Shown here piece by piece: positions 1 to 8,636 of a stretch of DNA of 64,000 nucleotides (position 1 is the first letter of the stretch; the number at the start of each line of letters is the position of its first letter). Where the stretch lies: NCBI RefSeq assembly GCF_029323795.1, contig NZ_CP119758.1, positions 1,240,001-1,304,000 of the forward strand, written 5' to 3'. The position numbers and the translations under genes are program-made. The notes below the pieces were generated by a model. That model saw nothing but the letters and a program-made list of their open reading frames with translations. It did no database searches and was not told the origin of the DNA. The DNA comes from Zobellia alginiliquefaciens. Its GTDB lineage: Bacteria; Bacteroidota; Bacteroidia; Flavobacteriales; Flavobacteriaceae.

Positions 1-2174
1 GAATGTTCTGCTCCCTGACCTTCATAACCATGTGGAAGCAACATTACCAAACCGTTCTGAAGTTTCCATTTATCCTCTGCAGCCGAAATATATTGATCGA
101 TCATGATTTGAGCACCGTTGCTAAAATCTCCGAACTGAGCTTCCCAAATTGTTAAGGTATTTGGGCTTGCCATGGCATAACCATAATCAAAACCAACTAC
201 CCCATATTCCGAAAGCAACGAATTATAAATTTGAAATTTAGCCTGCTCATCACTTATATGATTAAGTAGTATTACCTCTTCTTCACTCTCTTCCACCTTC
301 ATTACGGCATGTCTATGCGAAAACGTACCACGTTCCACATCTTGACCCGACATACGCACGGCATACCCCTCTTGCAACAAAGTACCATAGGCCAATAATT
401 CACCCATAGCCCAGTCTAACCTATCAGATTCGAAGAACATTTTCTTACGATCTCTTATCAGTTTATCAACCTTTCGCAAGAATTTTTTATCCTTTGGAAG
501 CTCGGTTATAACTTTCGCTATTTTAGTAAGCTCATCTTTATCAAAAGAAGTATCTACATTCTCCATCATTTCCCACTCACGAACATTGACAAAGCCCTTC
601 CATTCATCCGCCATAAACGGAGTGATTTCGGTTTTATCCTCTTTACGGGAATCTACAAGCTCCTCCTCTAAGGAAGCCTTATACTCTTCTTCCAACTTTT
701 TAACAAAGTCAGATTCTATGATACCTTCCGCCAATAATTTCTCCGCATAAATATCCCGCGGATTTTGGTGCTTAGCTATAGCCTTGTACAATTTTGGTTG
801 TGTAAAACGAGGTTCATCACCTTCGTTATGACCATATTTTCTATATCCTAATAAATCAATAAATACATCCCTATTAAAACGCATACGATACTCCAAAGCA
901 AATAGAGATGCATGCACTACAGCTTCAACATCATCCGCATTTACATGTAGAACCGGACTTAAAGTTACCTTACCTACATCTGTACAGTACGTAGATGAAC
1001 GCGCATCTAAATAATTGGTAGTAAACCCAATTTGGTTATTCACTACTATATGTATAGTACCATTAGTTTTGTATCCATCAAGATTTGCCATTTGTACTAC
1101 CTCGTACACTAATCCTTGACCAGCTATTGCCGCATCACCATGCACAACAATAGGAAGTACTTTTGAAAACTCGTCTGGAAAATGAGCATCTTGCTTTGCA
1201 CGGGCAATGCCCTCTACGACTGCACCAACTGTCTCTAAGTGAGAAGGATTTGGAGCGATGTTCATTTTTATTTTTTTACCATTGTCCGTTTTACGATCAG
1301 ACGTCCAACCTAAATGGTATTTTACATCACCATCAAAAATCTCTTGCTCGTAATCTTTACCATCAAATTCACTGAAAATATCTTTAGCGGCTTTGCCAAA
1401 TATATTGGTAAGCACGTTAAGTCTACCTCTATGCGCCATACCCATTACAAACTGCTCCACACCAAGTTCTGCAGCACGTTCAACAACGGCATCTAAAGCA
1501 GGAATCAATGATTCGCCCCCTTCTAATGAAAATCGTTTTTGTCCAACATATTTGGTATGCAAAAAGCCTTCAAAAGAAACCGCTTGATTCAGTTTTCTAA
1601 GAATACGTTTTTTATGTTCGTTGTCGAATTTTGGGTGATTGTCATTAACATTCAACCAATTTTGAATCCACTCAATACGCTCTGGCTTACGAATATACAT
1701 ATACTCAACACCAATGGCATCACAGTAAATGCGACGTAAGTGATCAATAATTTCTTTTAAAGTACTCGCACCAATACCAATAACATCACCCGCACTGAAC
1801 ACGGTTTCCATATCACTTTGTGATAGGCCAAAATTTTCGATATCAAGCGTTGGCTCATATTGTCTACGCTCTCTAACAGGGTTGGTTTCCGTAAATAAAT
1901 GTCCTCTACTACGGTAACCATCGATCAAACGAATGACCTGAAACTCTTTCTGAAGAGATTCCGGCATTTCCGCAACAGCATTATTCTGAGTTCCGTTGGC
2001 TGAGACCAAAGTCTCTAAATCCAGCTCGTCCAAAGCGGATTCCGTTCCGAAATCAAATCCTTGAAAAAATGCTCGCCAACTAGGCTCAACACTATCGGGG
2101 TTAGTAATATACTTGTCGTATAGTTCCGCAAAAAAAGAGGTATGAGCGGTATTTAGAAAGGAATATTTGTCCAT
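1..2174 (-). CDS. sucA: 2-oxoglutarate dehydrogenase E1 component (C-terminal end outside window)
   Basis: E1 subunit of the 2-oxoglutarate dehydrogenase complex: a thiamine diphosphate (ThDP) enzyme that decarboxylates 2-oxoglutarate in the TCA cycle. About 724 residues are visible from the ATG at 2174; the family is usually 920-940 aa, so about 200 C-terminal residues lie beyond position 1. Recognisable blocks are the N-terminal FLNTAHTSFFAELYDKY segment, the substrate-site block MAHRGRLNVLTNIFGK, the ThDP/Mg block HGDAAIAGQG with NNQIGFTT, and HNEGDEPRFTQP. The reading frame is open throughout. A TATTTTTG -7 box lies 33 nt upstream of the start. sucB would be expected beyond the window edge but cannot be seen. 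Confidence 0.97.
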   Translation of the reverse strand, partial: MDKYSFLNTAHTSFFAELYDKYITNPDSVEPSWRAFFQGFDFGTESALDELDLETLVSANGTQNNAVAEMPESLQKEFQVIRLIDGYRSRGHLFTETNPVRERRQYEPTLDIENFGLSQSDMETVFSAGDVIGIGASTLKEIIDHLRRIYCDAIGVEYMYIRKPERIEWIQNWLNVNDNHPKFDNEHKKRILRKLNQAVSFEGFLHTKYVGQKRFSLEGGESLIPALDAVVERAAELGVEQFVMGMAHRGRLNVLTNIFGKAAKDIFSEFDGKDYEQEIFDGDVKYHLGWTSDRKTDNGKKIKMNIAPNPSHLETVGAVVEGIARAKQDAHFPDEFSKVLPIVVHGDAAIAGQGLVYEVVQMANLDGYKTNGTIHIVVNNQIGFTTNYLDARSSTYCTDVGKVTLSPVLHVNADDVEAVVHASLFALEYRMRFNRDVFIDLLGYRKYGHNEGDEPRFTQPKLYKAIAKHQNPRDIYAEKLLAEGIIESDFVKKLEEEYKASLEEELVDSRKEDKTEITPFMADEWKGFVNVREWEMMENVDTSFDKDELTKIAKVITELPKDKKFLRKVDKLIRDRKKMFFESDRLDWAMGELLAYGTLLQEGYAVRMSGQDVERGTFSHRHAVMKVEESEEEVILLNHISDEQAKFQIYNSLLSEYGVVGFDYGYAMASPNTLTIWEAQFGDFSNGAQIMIDQYISAAEDKWKLQNGLVMLLPHGYEGQGAEH

Positions 2175-2206
2175 AGAAGATTCTCTGTCATGCAAATAAA
2201 TGGGTA

Positions 2207-2214
2207 CAAAAATA
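2207..2214 (-). promoter_or_regulatory. -7 promoter box of sucA
   Basis: TATTTTTG on the minus strand is a perfect match to the Bacteroidota -7 consensus TAnnTTTG. Transcription would start near 2201, giving a leader of about 27 nt before the sucA ATG. No clear -33 TTG element is seen at the right distance, so the call rests on the -7 box alone. Confidence 0.5.
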
Positions 2215-2271
2215 CAACATTTCCCATTTCCGGGGCGTATCTTAGTATGCAATATTGAAAAAATAAAGATA

Positions 2272-2808
2272 ATGATTAAAAAACTTTCTTTGATCTCAAA
2301 AAAACTTTTTTTCGGGTTATTTCTTATACTTATCAGCATAAGTTGTTACGCACAAAACACTTCTAAATCTTCAGATTTCTGGAATAATGTACGATTTGGT
2401 GGCGGATTAGGTTTTGGACTGACAAATGGAGGTTTCAATGCATCCGTAGCTCCCAGTGCCATCTATCAATTTAACGAACAATTTGCAAGTGGTGTCAGCC
2501 TTACATTCAACTATGCCAAATATGATAATAATAAGCGCTACGCCTATGGCGGAAGCATTCTTTCGCTTTACAATCCTATTCCTTTCTTACAGATTTCTGC
2601 GGAACTGGAACAACTACGCATCAACCAAACATTCTCTTTTAACGATTTTTCTACGCTGGAGGAAAACTACTGGTCTCCCGCCCTATTTCTAGGTTTGGGA
2701 TATACAGACCGGAATTTTACGGTCGGTCTTCGCTATGATGTGCTTTACGATGACGAGAAAAGTATTTATGCAAATGCCTGGATGCCTTTTGTACGGGTAT
2801 ATTTTTAG
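2272..2808 (+). CDS. Small outer-membrane beta-barrel-like protein
   Basis: 178 aa from the ATG at 2272. That start gives a clean signal peptide (MIKKLSLISKK, then a hydrophobic stretch ending in SCYAQ); the longer frame from 2200 would precede it with an unlikely hydrophilic extension and overlap the sucA promoter. The mature part has alternating aromatic/polar strands, many Gly and Tyr, and ends in VRVYF with a terminal Phe, typical of outer-membrane barrels inserted by BamA. Flavobacterial relatives are sometimes labelled 'alpha-ketoglutarate decarboxylase' only because they sit next to sucA; nothing here supports an enzyme. The stop overlaps that of the convergent 2805-3158 gene. Confidence 0.75.
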   Translation: MIKKLSLISKKLFFGLFLILISISCYAQNTSKSSDFWNNVRFGGGLGFGLTNGGFNASVAPSAIYQFNEQFASGVSLTFNYAKYDNNKRYAYGGSILSLYNPIPFLQISAELEQLRINQTFSFNDFSTLEENYWSPALFLGLGYTDRNFTVGLRYDVLYDDEKSIYANAWMPFVRVYF

Positions 2809-3158
2809 GAATATTTTTCTTTTAACCAGACTTTTTGCAACTCTCTTTTCAAAACCAAAAAAGTAACCTGATCAGCTACTTCTACCACATCCGTTACCTT
2901 AATTTCCTTGAACGCTCTTTCCGGCACATCTACAATATAGAGCAAATTCAAGTATTCCGCAAAGCGCTCCATTATAAGGCGGTAGATTTTCTCCCTCAAA
3001 ACACTTATGAGTCCTTCAGGGAGAACATCTACATCCAAATCTATATAAATATTAGCAAGACCAAAGTCTTTTATAATCTGAGCGACCAGCTTCTGATAAA
3101 GCTCTTTTTTCTCCGCATTGGCAAGTAACTCCGTACTATCTGAAAAATTCAAAACCAT
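2805..3158 (-). CDS. Conserved hypothetical protein, 117 aa
   Basis: I do not recognise a named family. The protein is soluble, acidic and probably alpha/beta, with no signal peptide or membrane segment. It carries a valine/aspartate-rich core (YIDLDVDVLPEGL) and a charged C-terminal end. The gene is convergent with the outer-membrane protein gene and overlaps it by 4 nt at the stop codons. The reading frame uses codons like its neighbours, so it looks genuine. Confidence 0.65.
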   Translation of the reverse strand: MVLNFSDSTELLANAEKKELYQKLVAQIIKDFGLANIYIDLDVDVLPEGLISVLREKIYRLIMERFAEYLNLLYIVDVPERAFKEIKVTDVVEVADQVTFLVLKRELQKVWLKEKYS

Positions 3159-3244
3159 AAATTATCTACGTTTCCAATCCCAAGTTGGTTTTACTTACAA
3201 AGAAATTAACAGCATTTTTTCAACCGGACGAAGCCCTTATTAAG

Positions 3245-4261
3245 TTATGCCCTAATTTTTTGCTCCCATTCCCAAGCGGACTTCATGGCTTCATCTAAAG
3301 TGTATTGAGACTTCCACCCTAAAACTTCATTCGCCTTTGTAGTATCCGCGTAAGCAGAAACAATATCCCCAGCTCTTCTATCTACTATTTTATAATTAAG
3401 TTTCTTACCTGAAACTTTTTCAAAACTGTGAATTACTTCAAGTACCGAGCTTCCTTTCCCTGTTCCTAGGTTAAAAACTTCATAATTATCCTCATTTTTT
3501 CCGCCCAATAAACGCTGTAATGCCTGAACGTGAGCTTTAGCTAAATCTACCACATAAATATAGTCCCGAATACACGTTCCGTCTTCAGTAGGATAATCAT
3601 CCCCAAAAACCGATAATTGCTCTCTTAACCCCGCACCAGTTTGTGTAATGAAGGGCACTAGATTCTGCGGCACACCAATTGGCAACTCACCTATATTTCC
3701 ACTAGGATGTGCCCCCATGGGATTAAAATAACGCAGCGCAATGGCATTTAAACTAGAGTTTATAGCACATGTATCCCTAATGATTTCCTCTCCTATTTGC
3801 TTGGTATTTCCATAAGGGGATTCTGCAGGCTTTACAGGAGCCTTTTCACTAATAGGCATTTCATCTGCCTGCCCATATACTGTACAGGACGAACTGAAAA
3901 TAAAATTGGAATTATCCTTTTTAGACAATTCTTTTAAAAGGTAAACCAGTGTACCCAAGTTGTTTTCATAATATAAAAGTGGCTTTTCTACACTTTCGCC
4001 AACCGCTTTTGAAGCTGCAAAATGTATAACCCCCTCTACGTCATGGTGTCTTTTGAAAAAATCTTCAACCTTAGCTTTTTCTTTTAAATCTATTTTTTCA
4101 AAAAGAGGCATTTTACCCGTTATTGAAGAAATACCTTCCAGCACTTTCTCAGAGGAATTGGAGCAGTCATCAATTATTACCACCTCAAAACCTTCGTTTT
4201 GAAGTTCTACAACTGTATGTGAGCCAATAAATCCTAGTCCGCCGGTCACTAATATTTTCAT
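3245..4261 (-). CDS. galE: UDP-glucose 4-epimerase
   Basis: 338 aa, the usual GalE length. It interconverts UDP-glucose and UDP-galactose with bound NAD, feeding exopolysaccharide and LPS synthesis. Visible: the N-terminal Rossmann motif GGLGFIGSHT, the catalytic SSSCTVYG serine block, the Tyr-x-x-x-Lys pair in SPYGNTK, and the substrate-site block NPMGAHPSGNIGE. It lies 88 nt downstream of, and co-directional with, a DegT-type sugar aminotransferase, with the Kdo transferase gene divergent beyond that, so the region looks like a small cell-surface glycan neighbourhood. Confidence 0.95.
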   Translation of the reverse strand: MKILVTGGLGFIGSHTVVELQNEGFEVVIIDDCSNSSEKVLEGISSITGKMPLFEKIDLKEKAKVEDFFKRHHDVEGVIHFAASKAVGESVEKPLLYYENNLGTLVYLLKELSKKDNSNFIFSSSCTVYGQADEMPISEKAPVKPAESPYGNTKQIGEEIIRDTCAINSSLNAIALRYFNPMGAHPSGNIGELPIGVPQNLVPFITQTGAGLREQLSVFGDDYPTEDGTCIRDYIYVVDLAKAHVQALQRLLGGKNEDNYEVFNLGTGKGSSVLEVIHSFEKVSGKKLNYKIVDRRAGDIVSAYADTTKANEVLGWKSQYTLDEAMKSAWEWEQKIRA

Positions 4262-4349
4262 ATTCTATTTTTTTCAAAAAACACTCTATCAAAAGTGAAT
4301 TCAATATTATTTATAATTCAATCTTATACTTTACGAGAGCAATGATAAA

Positions 4350-5510
4350 TTAACCGTTCACAAATTCCAAAACCGTTTTTGTTATAAAATCTATTTGCTC
4401 ACTATCCAATTCTGTATGCATTGGCAATGAAATCACTTCTTTAATCAGTTGGTTCGTTACTGGAAAGTCGGTTTCATTATACCGCTCATCCACATATGCT
4501 TTCTGCTTGTGCAACGGAATGGGGTAATATACCCCACACGGAATGTCATTATCCGCCAAATGCTTTACCAAAGCGTCTCTTTTTCCGTTGGTAATCCGTA
4601 AAGTATATTGATGAAACACATGGCAATTACTATCATCATTAGTTGCTATATCACACTTTATCGTCTTTGGAGTAATAATATGTGGCTGCCCTTTAAATGC
4701 TTCATTATAACTTCGGGCGGCAGCTCTCCTGCTATCGCAATAACCATCTAATTTTGGCAATTTTGCCCTGAGTACCGCTGCCTGAATAGAGTCCAATCTA
4801 GAATTTACACCTACCACATCGTGATGGTATCTTTCATACATACCGTGATTAACAATACCTCTTAACGTGTGTGCCAATTCATCATCGTTAGTAAAAATTG
4901 CACCTCCATCCCCGTATGCTCCTAAATTCTTAGACGGAAAAAAAGACGTAGCACCAACATGACCAATGGTGCCCGCTTTTTGTTTCCTTCCATCATCAAA
5001 AGTATAATCTGCTCCAATAGCTTGTGCATTATCCTCTATTACGAAAAGATTATGTTTTTCAGCAAGCTCCATAATAGCGTCCATGTTGGCGCATTGACCA
5101 AACAAATGAACAGGAACGATTGCTTTAGTTTTAGGCGTGATCGCTTTTTCTACAGCAGCAATATCTATATTAAATGAATCTGGCTCAACATCTACCAAAA
5201 CAGGGATTAATTGTAAAAGCGCAATAACCTCGACCGTAGCTGCAAAAGTAAAATCTGCCGTAATAACCTCATCACCAGGTTGTAGACCTAAGCCCATCAT
5301 TGCTATTTGCAGGGCATCTGTACCGTTGGCACAGGGTATTACATGTTTTACTCCTAAATACTCTTCCAACTCGGCTTGAAACGACCGTACTTCTGGTCCG
5401 TTTATGAATGCCGAAGTTTCCATAATAGTAGCTATAGCTGAATTGACTTGTTCCTTTATTCCTTCGTACTGGCCGCCTAAGTCGACCATTTGAATTTTTT
5501 TCATTGTCAT
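4350..5510 (-). CDS. DegT/DnrJ/EryC1/StrS family aminotransferase
   Basis: 386 aa PLP-dependent sugar aminotransferase of fold type I. The Schiff-base lysine is in FFPSKNLGAYGDGGA, the PLP-phosphate/Asp block is HNLFVIEDNAQAIGADY, and the substrate loop is PCANGTDALQIAMMGLGL. Members aminate keto sugars (such as 4-keto or 3-keto nucleotide sugars) for O-antigen or lipid decoration; the exact sugar cannot be read from sequence. It is probably co-transcribed with galE. A -7 box TATTTTTG lies 19 nt upstream. Two start candidates (MTMKK) lie 6 nt apart; the first is used. Confidence 0.9.
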   Translation of the reverse strand: MTMKKIQMVDLGGQYEGIKEQVNSAIATIMETSAFINGPEVRSFQAELEEYLGVKHVIPCANGTDALQIAMMGLGLQPGDEVITADFTFAATVEVIALLQLIPVLVDVEPDSFNIDIAAVEKAITPKTKAIVPVHLFGQCANMDAIMELAEKHNLFVIEDNAQAIGADYTFDDGRKQKAGTIGHVGATSFFPSKNLGAYGDGGAIFTNDDELAHTLRGIVNHGMYERYHHDVVGVNSRLDSIQAAVLRAKLPKLDGYCDSRRAAARSYNEAFKGQPHIITPKTIKCDIATNDDSNCHVFHQYTLRITNGKRDALVKHLADNDIPCGVYYPIPLHKQKAYVDERYNETDFPVTNQLIKEVISLPMHTELDSEQIDFITKTVLEFVNG

Positions 5511-5528
5511 GAATTATATAAATCGCAA

Positions 5529-5536
5529 CAAAAATA
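5529..5536 (-). promoter_or_regulatory. -7 promoter box of the DegT-family gene
   Basis: TATTTTTG on the minus strand is a perfect TAnnTTTG match, 19 nt before the ATG, which gives a short leader of roughly 12 nt. It lies in the 85-bp divergent region shared with kdtA. Confidence 0.45.
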
Positions 5537-5595
5537 CGAAACCATGCAGTACTATTTTATGTAAAGAAGCGTAATTTAGCGCAAAATATGAATCA

Positions 5596-6831
5596 GTGCA
5601 TAGCATCTATAATGTGATTGTTCAGATTTCTTGGTTCTTCCTGAAAATTCTGGCTCTTTTCAATTCTAAATTAAAGTTGTTCGTAAATGGCCGTAAGCAT
5701 TCCTTTTACTTGCTGGACAACGCTATTTCCAAAGAAGACAAAACACTTTGGGTGCATGCTGCATCTCTAGGTGAGTTTGAACAAGGACTCCCCATAATTG
5801 AGAAGCTCAAAAAGGAATACCCTACCCATAAAATTGTTCTTACGTTTTTCTCCCCGTCCGGATATGAAGTCCGAAAAAATACGCCCGTAGCGGATGTGGT
5901 AGCCTATCTACCCATGGACACCAAAAAAAATGCAGCTCATTTTATAAAAACCGTCCATCCGGACATTGCCATTTTTGTTAAATATGAGATTTGGCCCAAT
6001 TACATGAAAGTGCTTGAAGAGCATAAAGTTCCCGCTGTACTGATTTCTGCTTTGTTTAAGAAAAATCAGATTTATTTTAAAGCCTACGGTGGATTTATGA
6101 GAAGTACCCTCCGTAAATTCTCTAATTATTTTGTTCAGGATCAGAACTCAAAAACACTATTGGAATCCATTGGAATAAAAAATGTGGAAATAAGCGGAGA
6201 CACCCGCTTGGACCGTGTTTCCGAAATTCTGGACCGAGATAACTCCCTTGATTTCATTGAGGTCTTTAAAAACGATAAACTTTGTTTCGTTGCCGGAAGC
6301 ACTTGGCCCGAAGATGAAGCTATCTTAATTGACTACATAAACAACGCTCCAAAAAACCTGAAGTATGTATTGGCGCCACACACTATTAAGAAGGATAAAA
6401 TATTAGGTCTTGCAGGAGCATTTACAAAAAAAACAACACTGTATTCAAAGATTGACAGTAATAATCTACGTGATTATGATGTGCTGATTATAGACAACAT
6501 AGGACTATTGACCAAAATCTACAGTTATGCCGATATTGCTTACGTTGGAGGCGGATTTTCTACCGGATTACACAATACATTAGAACCTGCAGTATTTGGA
6601 ATACCTGTTATTATCGGGCCAAATTTTGATGGTTTTAAAGAGGCCGAAGATTTAGTGGAGCAAAGAGGCATCTACCCCATAAAGGATCAATGGACATTTG
6701 GCGAACTTTTGAAAAAATTACTGGACAGCCCTGAATTTAGAAAAATAACCGGCGATATCAATGCAGCTTATATTTCTAAAAATAGAGGTGCAAGCTCAGA
6801 AATAATGCATCACATTCGTGACCTTATTTAA
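5596..6831 (+). CDS. waaA: 3-deoxy-D-manno-octulosonic acid (Kdo) transferase
   Basis: 411 aa, GT30 family (KdtA/WaaA). It transfers Kdo from CMP-Kdo to lipid A precursor at the inner face of the cytoplasmic membrane. Visible: an N-terminal hydrophobic anchor (WFFLKILALF), the VHAASLGEFEQ block holding the proposed catalytic Glu, AHTIKKDK, and the C-terminal NTLEPAVFGIPVIIGPNF block of GT-B glycosyltransferases. The start appears to be GTG: the nearby ATG at 5588 is out of frame and hits a stop after a few codons, and family members begin in the same register as the residues after this GTG. It is divergent from the DegT gene. Confidence 0.93.
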   Translation: MHSIYNVIVQISWFFLKILALFNSKLKLFVNGRKHSFYLLDNAISKEDKTLWVHAASLGEFEQGLPIIEKLKKEYPTHKIVLTFFSPSGYEVRKNTPVADVVAYLPMDTKKNAAHFIKTVHPDIAIFVKYEIWPNYMKVLEEHKVPAVLISALFKKNQIYFKAYGGFMRSTLRKFSNYFVQDQNSKTLLESIGIKNVEISGDTRLDRVSEILDRDNSLDFIEVFKNDKLCFVAGSTWPEDEAILIDYINNAPKNLKYVLAPHTIKKDKILGLAGAFTKKTTLYSKIDSNNLRDYDVLIIDNIGLLTKIYSYADIAYVGGGFSTGLHNTLEPAVFGIPVIIGPNFDGFKEAEDLVEQRGIYPIKDQWTFGELLKKLLDSPEFRKITGDINAAYISKNRGASSEIMHHIRDLI

Positions 6832-7080
6832 TCACTTTCTTAGTTCTATATTCTATTTAAAAAAAGATTCCTCAAATGCTGACCGTTTGCCTATCTCATG
6901 ATTAGCAAGCCCGGGTTATGTCAAAATTTTAATTCTATCCACTTGGAAATTGCAATTCATCTTCTTTTTTTGACAGTTCAACCCATTAATATACTCAACA
7001 CAAAGCGTTTAAGTCAAATAATTCGCAATATCTTGGCTTCGTGTTTATTAATTTCATAAATTTAAGAAAATCTAACACTT

Positions 7081-7209
7081 ATGGAACAAGAGCTAACTAT
7101 AGGAGTAAAAATGCTCAATGGATTTCTTCGAATTATGATTGCCTGTCTGGTATTTATTTTATTGGCTGTACCGGTAGCCCTCATTTTGGATTTGATCGGA
7201 ATCTTGTAG
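7081..7209 (+). CDS. Small single-pass membrane peptide, 42 aa
   Basis: A short ORF with an ATG at 7081 and TAG at 7207. It has a polar N-terminus (MEQELTIGVKMLNGF) followed by one hydrophobic segment of about 25 residues (MIACLVFILLAVPVALIL). It sits alone in the 450-bp gap after waaA and is followed 32 nt later by a strong terminator, as expected for a monocistronic gene. No family is recognised. Without homologues the coding status is an inference; the rest of the gap (6832-7080) shows nothing. Confidence 0.5.
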   Translation: MEQELTIGVKMLNGFLRIMIACLVFILLAVPVALILDLIGIL

Positions 7210-7241
7210 CAACCTAAAAAAATTTAATTGACCAAGCATAA

Positions 7242-7271
7242 AAAAGGCCCTCTATGAGGGCCTTTTATTTT
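7242..7271. terminator. Bidirectional rho-independent terminator
   Basis: An 11-bp perfect stem (AAAAGGCCCTC, loop TAT, GAGGGCCTTTT), flanked by an A run on the left and a T-rich run on the right. It can serve both the small membrane peptide gene (+) and the Gfo/Idh operon (-), whose stop lies 13 nt away. Confidence 0.85.
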
Positions 7272-7283
7272 TTAGAAAGAAAA

Positions 7284-8627
7284 CTACAGCTTGGGCTCCC
7301 AACCTTCTGCATATTCTCGTTTCCACCAATCTTTCATTATTTTATCATTATTAAGAACCTTACCCGTTTTTTGGTCAATCTTTAAGGTTTCTCCAGCGTC
7401 TTGTGCCATATTACCTAAATGACAAAGCATAGTAGTTACACTAGCGTCCTTAATATCTGAATTCAAGGATTTATCCTTACGGATAGCTTCAAAAAAGTTA
7501 CCAATGTGGTTCCAATCTAAATCTCCAGCACCTTGCGTGTTCACCGTAGCACTTTGTTGGCCAGCCTCCTTCTCTTGTTTAATGATATTCCCGTTCAAAT
7601 CAAATAACTTATAACCTCCACGACTTAGCGTAATAATACCTTTGCTTCCGTAAATAGTAGCTCCCCTACCTGGTTGTTTAGGTATAATTTTACCACGGCT
7701 ATGACCTGTCCAAGTTATAAACTTATCACCCGGATATTTATAAGTAACTTGTTGGTTATCTACGAACTGCCAATCATCATCATACGCATATTTCCCTCCA
7801 AAGGAAGTAACACTTTCAGGTAAATCAACACCTAGTGCCCATCTACATATATCTATTTCATGTGTTCCATTGTTATGTACCTCTCCCGTACCCCATGTTT
7901 TAAACCAATGCCAGTTATATGGGTGCACATTATCGCGGTAATCTTCTCGTGGTGCCGGCCCTTGCCATAAATCCCAATCCAAGGTTTTGGGAACTTCTAT
8001 TACATTTCCCTTACCTATAGAACCCCTGTTATTAGAATAATAGGCCTCACCTTTATATACATCTCCAATTATACCCTCTCCAATTTCCTTTACAGCTAGC
8101 TTGGAAGTTTGAGCAGAACGCTGTTGGTTACCCATCTGAACCTTTTTTCCATACTTCTTTTGAGCCTCTACCAATAACTGGTTTTCATACGGGTTATGAC
8201 TACAAGGCTTCTCTACGTAAACATGCTTACCTGCCTGTAACGCCATTATGGCCATTGGTGCATGCCAATGCTCTGGTGTTGCAATAAAAACGGCGTCTAC
8301 CTTTTTATTTTTTAAAACTTTTCTAAAGTCCTTCTCCACTTTTGGCACGTAACCTATATTTTCTTTACACCATATGTTATGTTCTTCCAAAATGGTATCA
8401 TCTACATCACAACTAAACAGTACTTTAGCATTGGGGTCCTTGTGGATTGCCATAAAGTGTGCTTTGGCCCTACTACGAACACCAATTACGGCGCAATTAA
8501 TACGGTCGCTTGATCCCAAAATTCGCGAATAACTTTCGGCCGACATAGCGTTTATACTTCCTCCAAATGCCAAACCGGCAGCACCTACTGATGCTTTTTT
8601 AATAAAATCTCTTCTATCTGAACTCAT
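7284..8627 (-). CDS. Gfo/Idh/MocA family oxidoreductase with Tat signal
   Basis: 447 aa NAD(P)-dependent sugar oxidoreductase type. The N-terminus is a twin-arginine signal (SSDRRDFIKKASVGAAGLAF), which predicts folded export to the periplasm. The Rossmann domain (INCAVIGVRSRAKAHF) is followed by the family EKP motif (VYVEKPCSHNP) and a C-terminal Gfo/Idh barrel with EVHNNGTHEIDICRWALG. Substrate unknown; exported members of this Bacteroidota group are usually linked to glycan or sugar breakdown. It follows the epimerase gene by 9 nt and is surely in one operon with it. Confidence 0.9.
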   Translation of the reverse strand: MSSDRRDFIKKASVGAAGLAFGGSINAMSAESYSRILGSSDRINCAVIGVRSRAKAHFMAIHKDPNAKVLFSCDVDDTILEEHNIWCKENIGYVPKVEKDFRKVLKNKKVDAVFIATPEHWHAPMAIMALQAGKHVYVEKPCSHNPYENQLLVEAQKKYGKKVQMGNQQRSAQTSKLAVKEIGEGIIGDVYKGEAYYSNNRGSIGKGNVIEVPKTLDWDLWQGPAPREDYRDNVHPYNWHWFKTWGTGEVHNNGTHEIDICRWALGVDLPESVTSFGGKYAYDDDWQFVDNQQVTYKYPGDKFITWTGHSRGKIIPKQPGRGATIYGSKGIITLSRGGYKLFDLNGNIIKQEKEAGQQSATVNTQGAGDLDWNHIGNFFEAIRKDKSLNSDIKDASVTTMLCHLGNMAQDAGETLKIDQKTGKVLNNDKIMKDWWKREYAEGWEPKL

Positions 8628-8636
8628 CTCTATATT

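Noticed and set aside
6970-6990. TTGACAGTTCAA dyad before the 42-aa peptide as an Fnr site.
   Set aside because: The arms TTGA/TCAA are separated by 4 nt with the wrong overall length for the CTGA-N6-TCA(T/G) pattern, and no -7 box follows at 22 nt.
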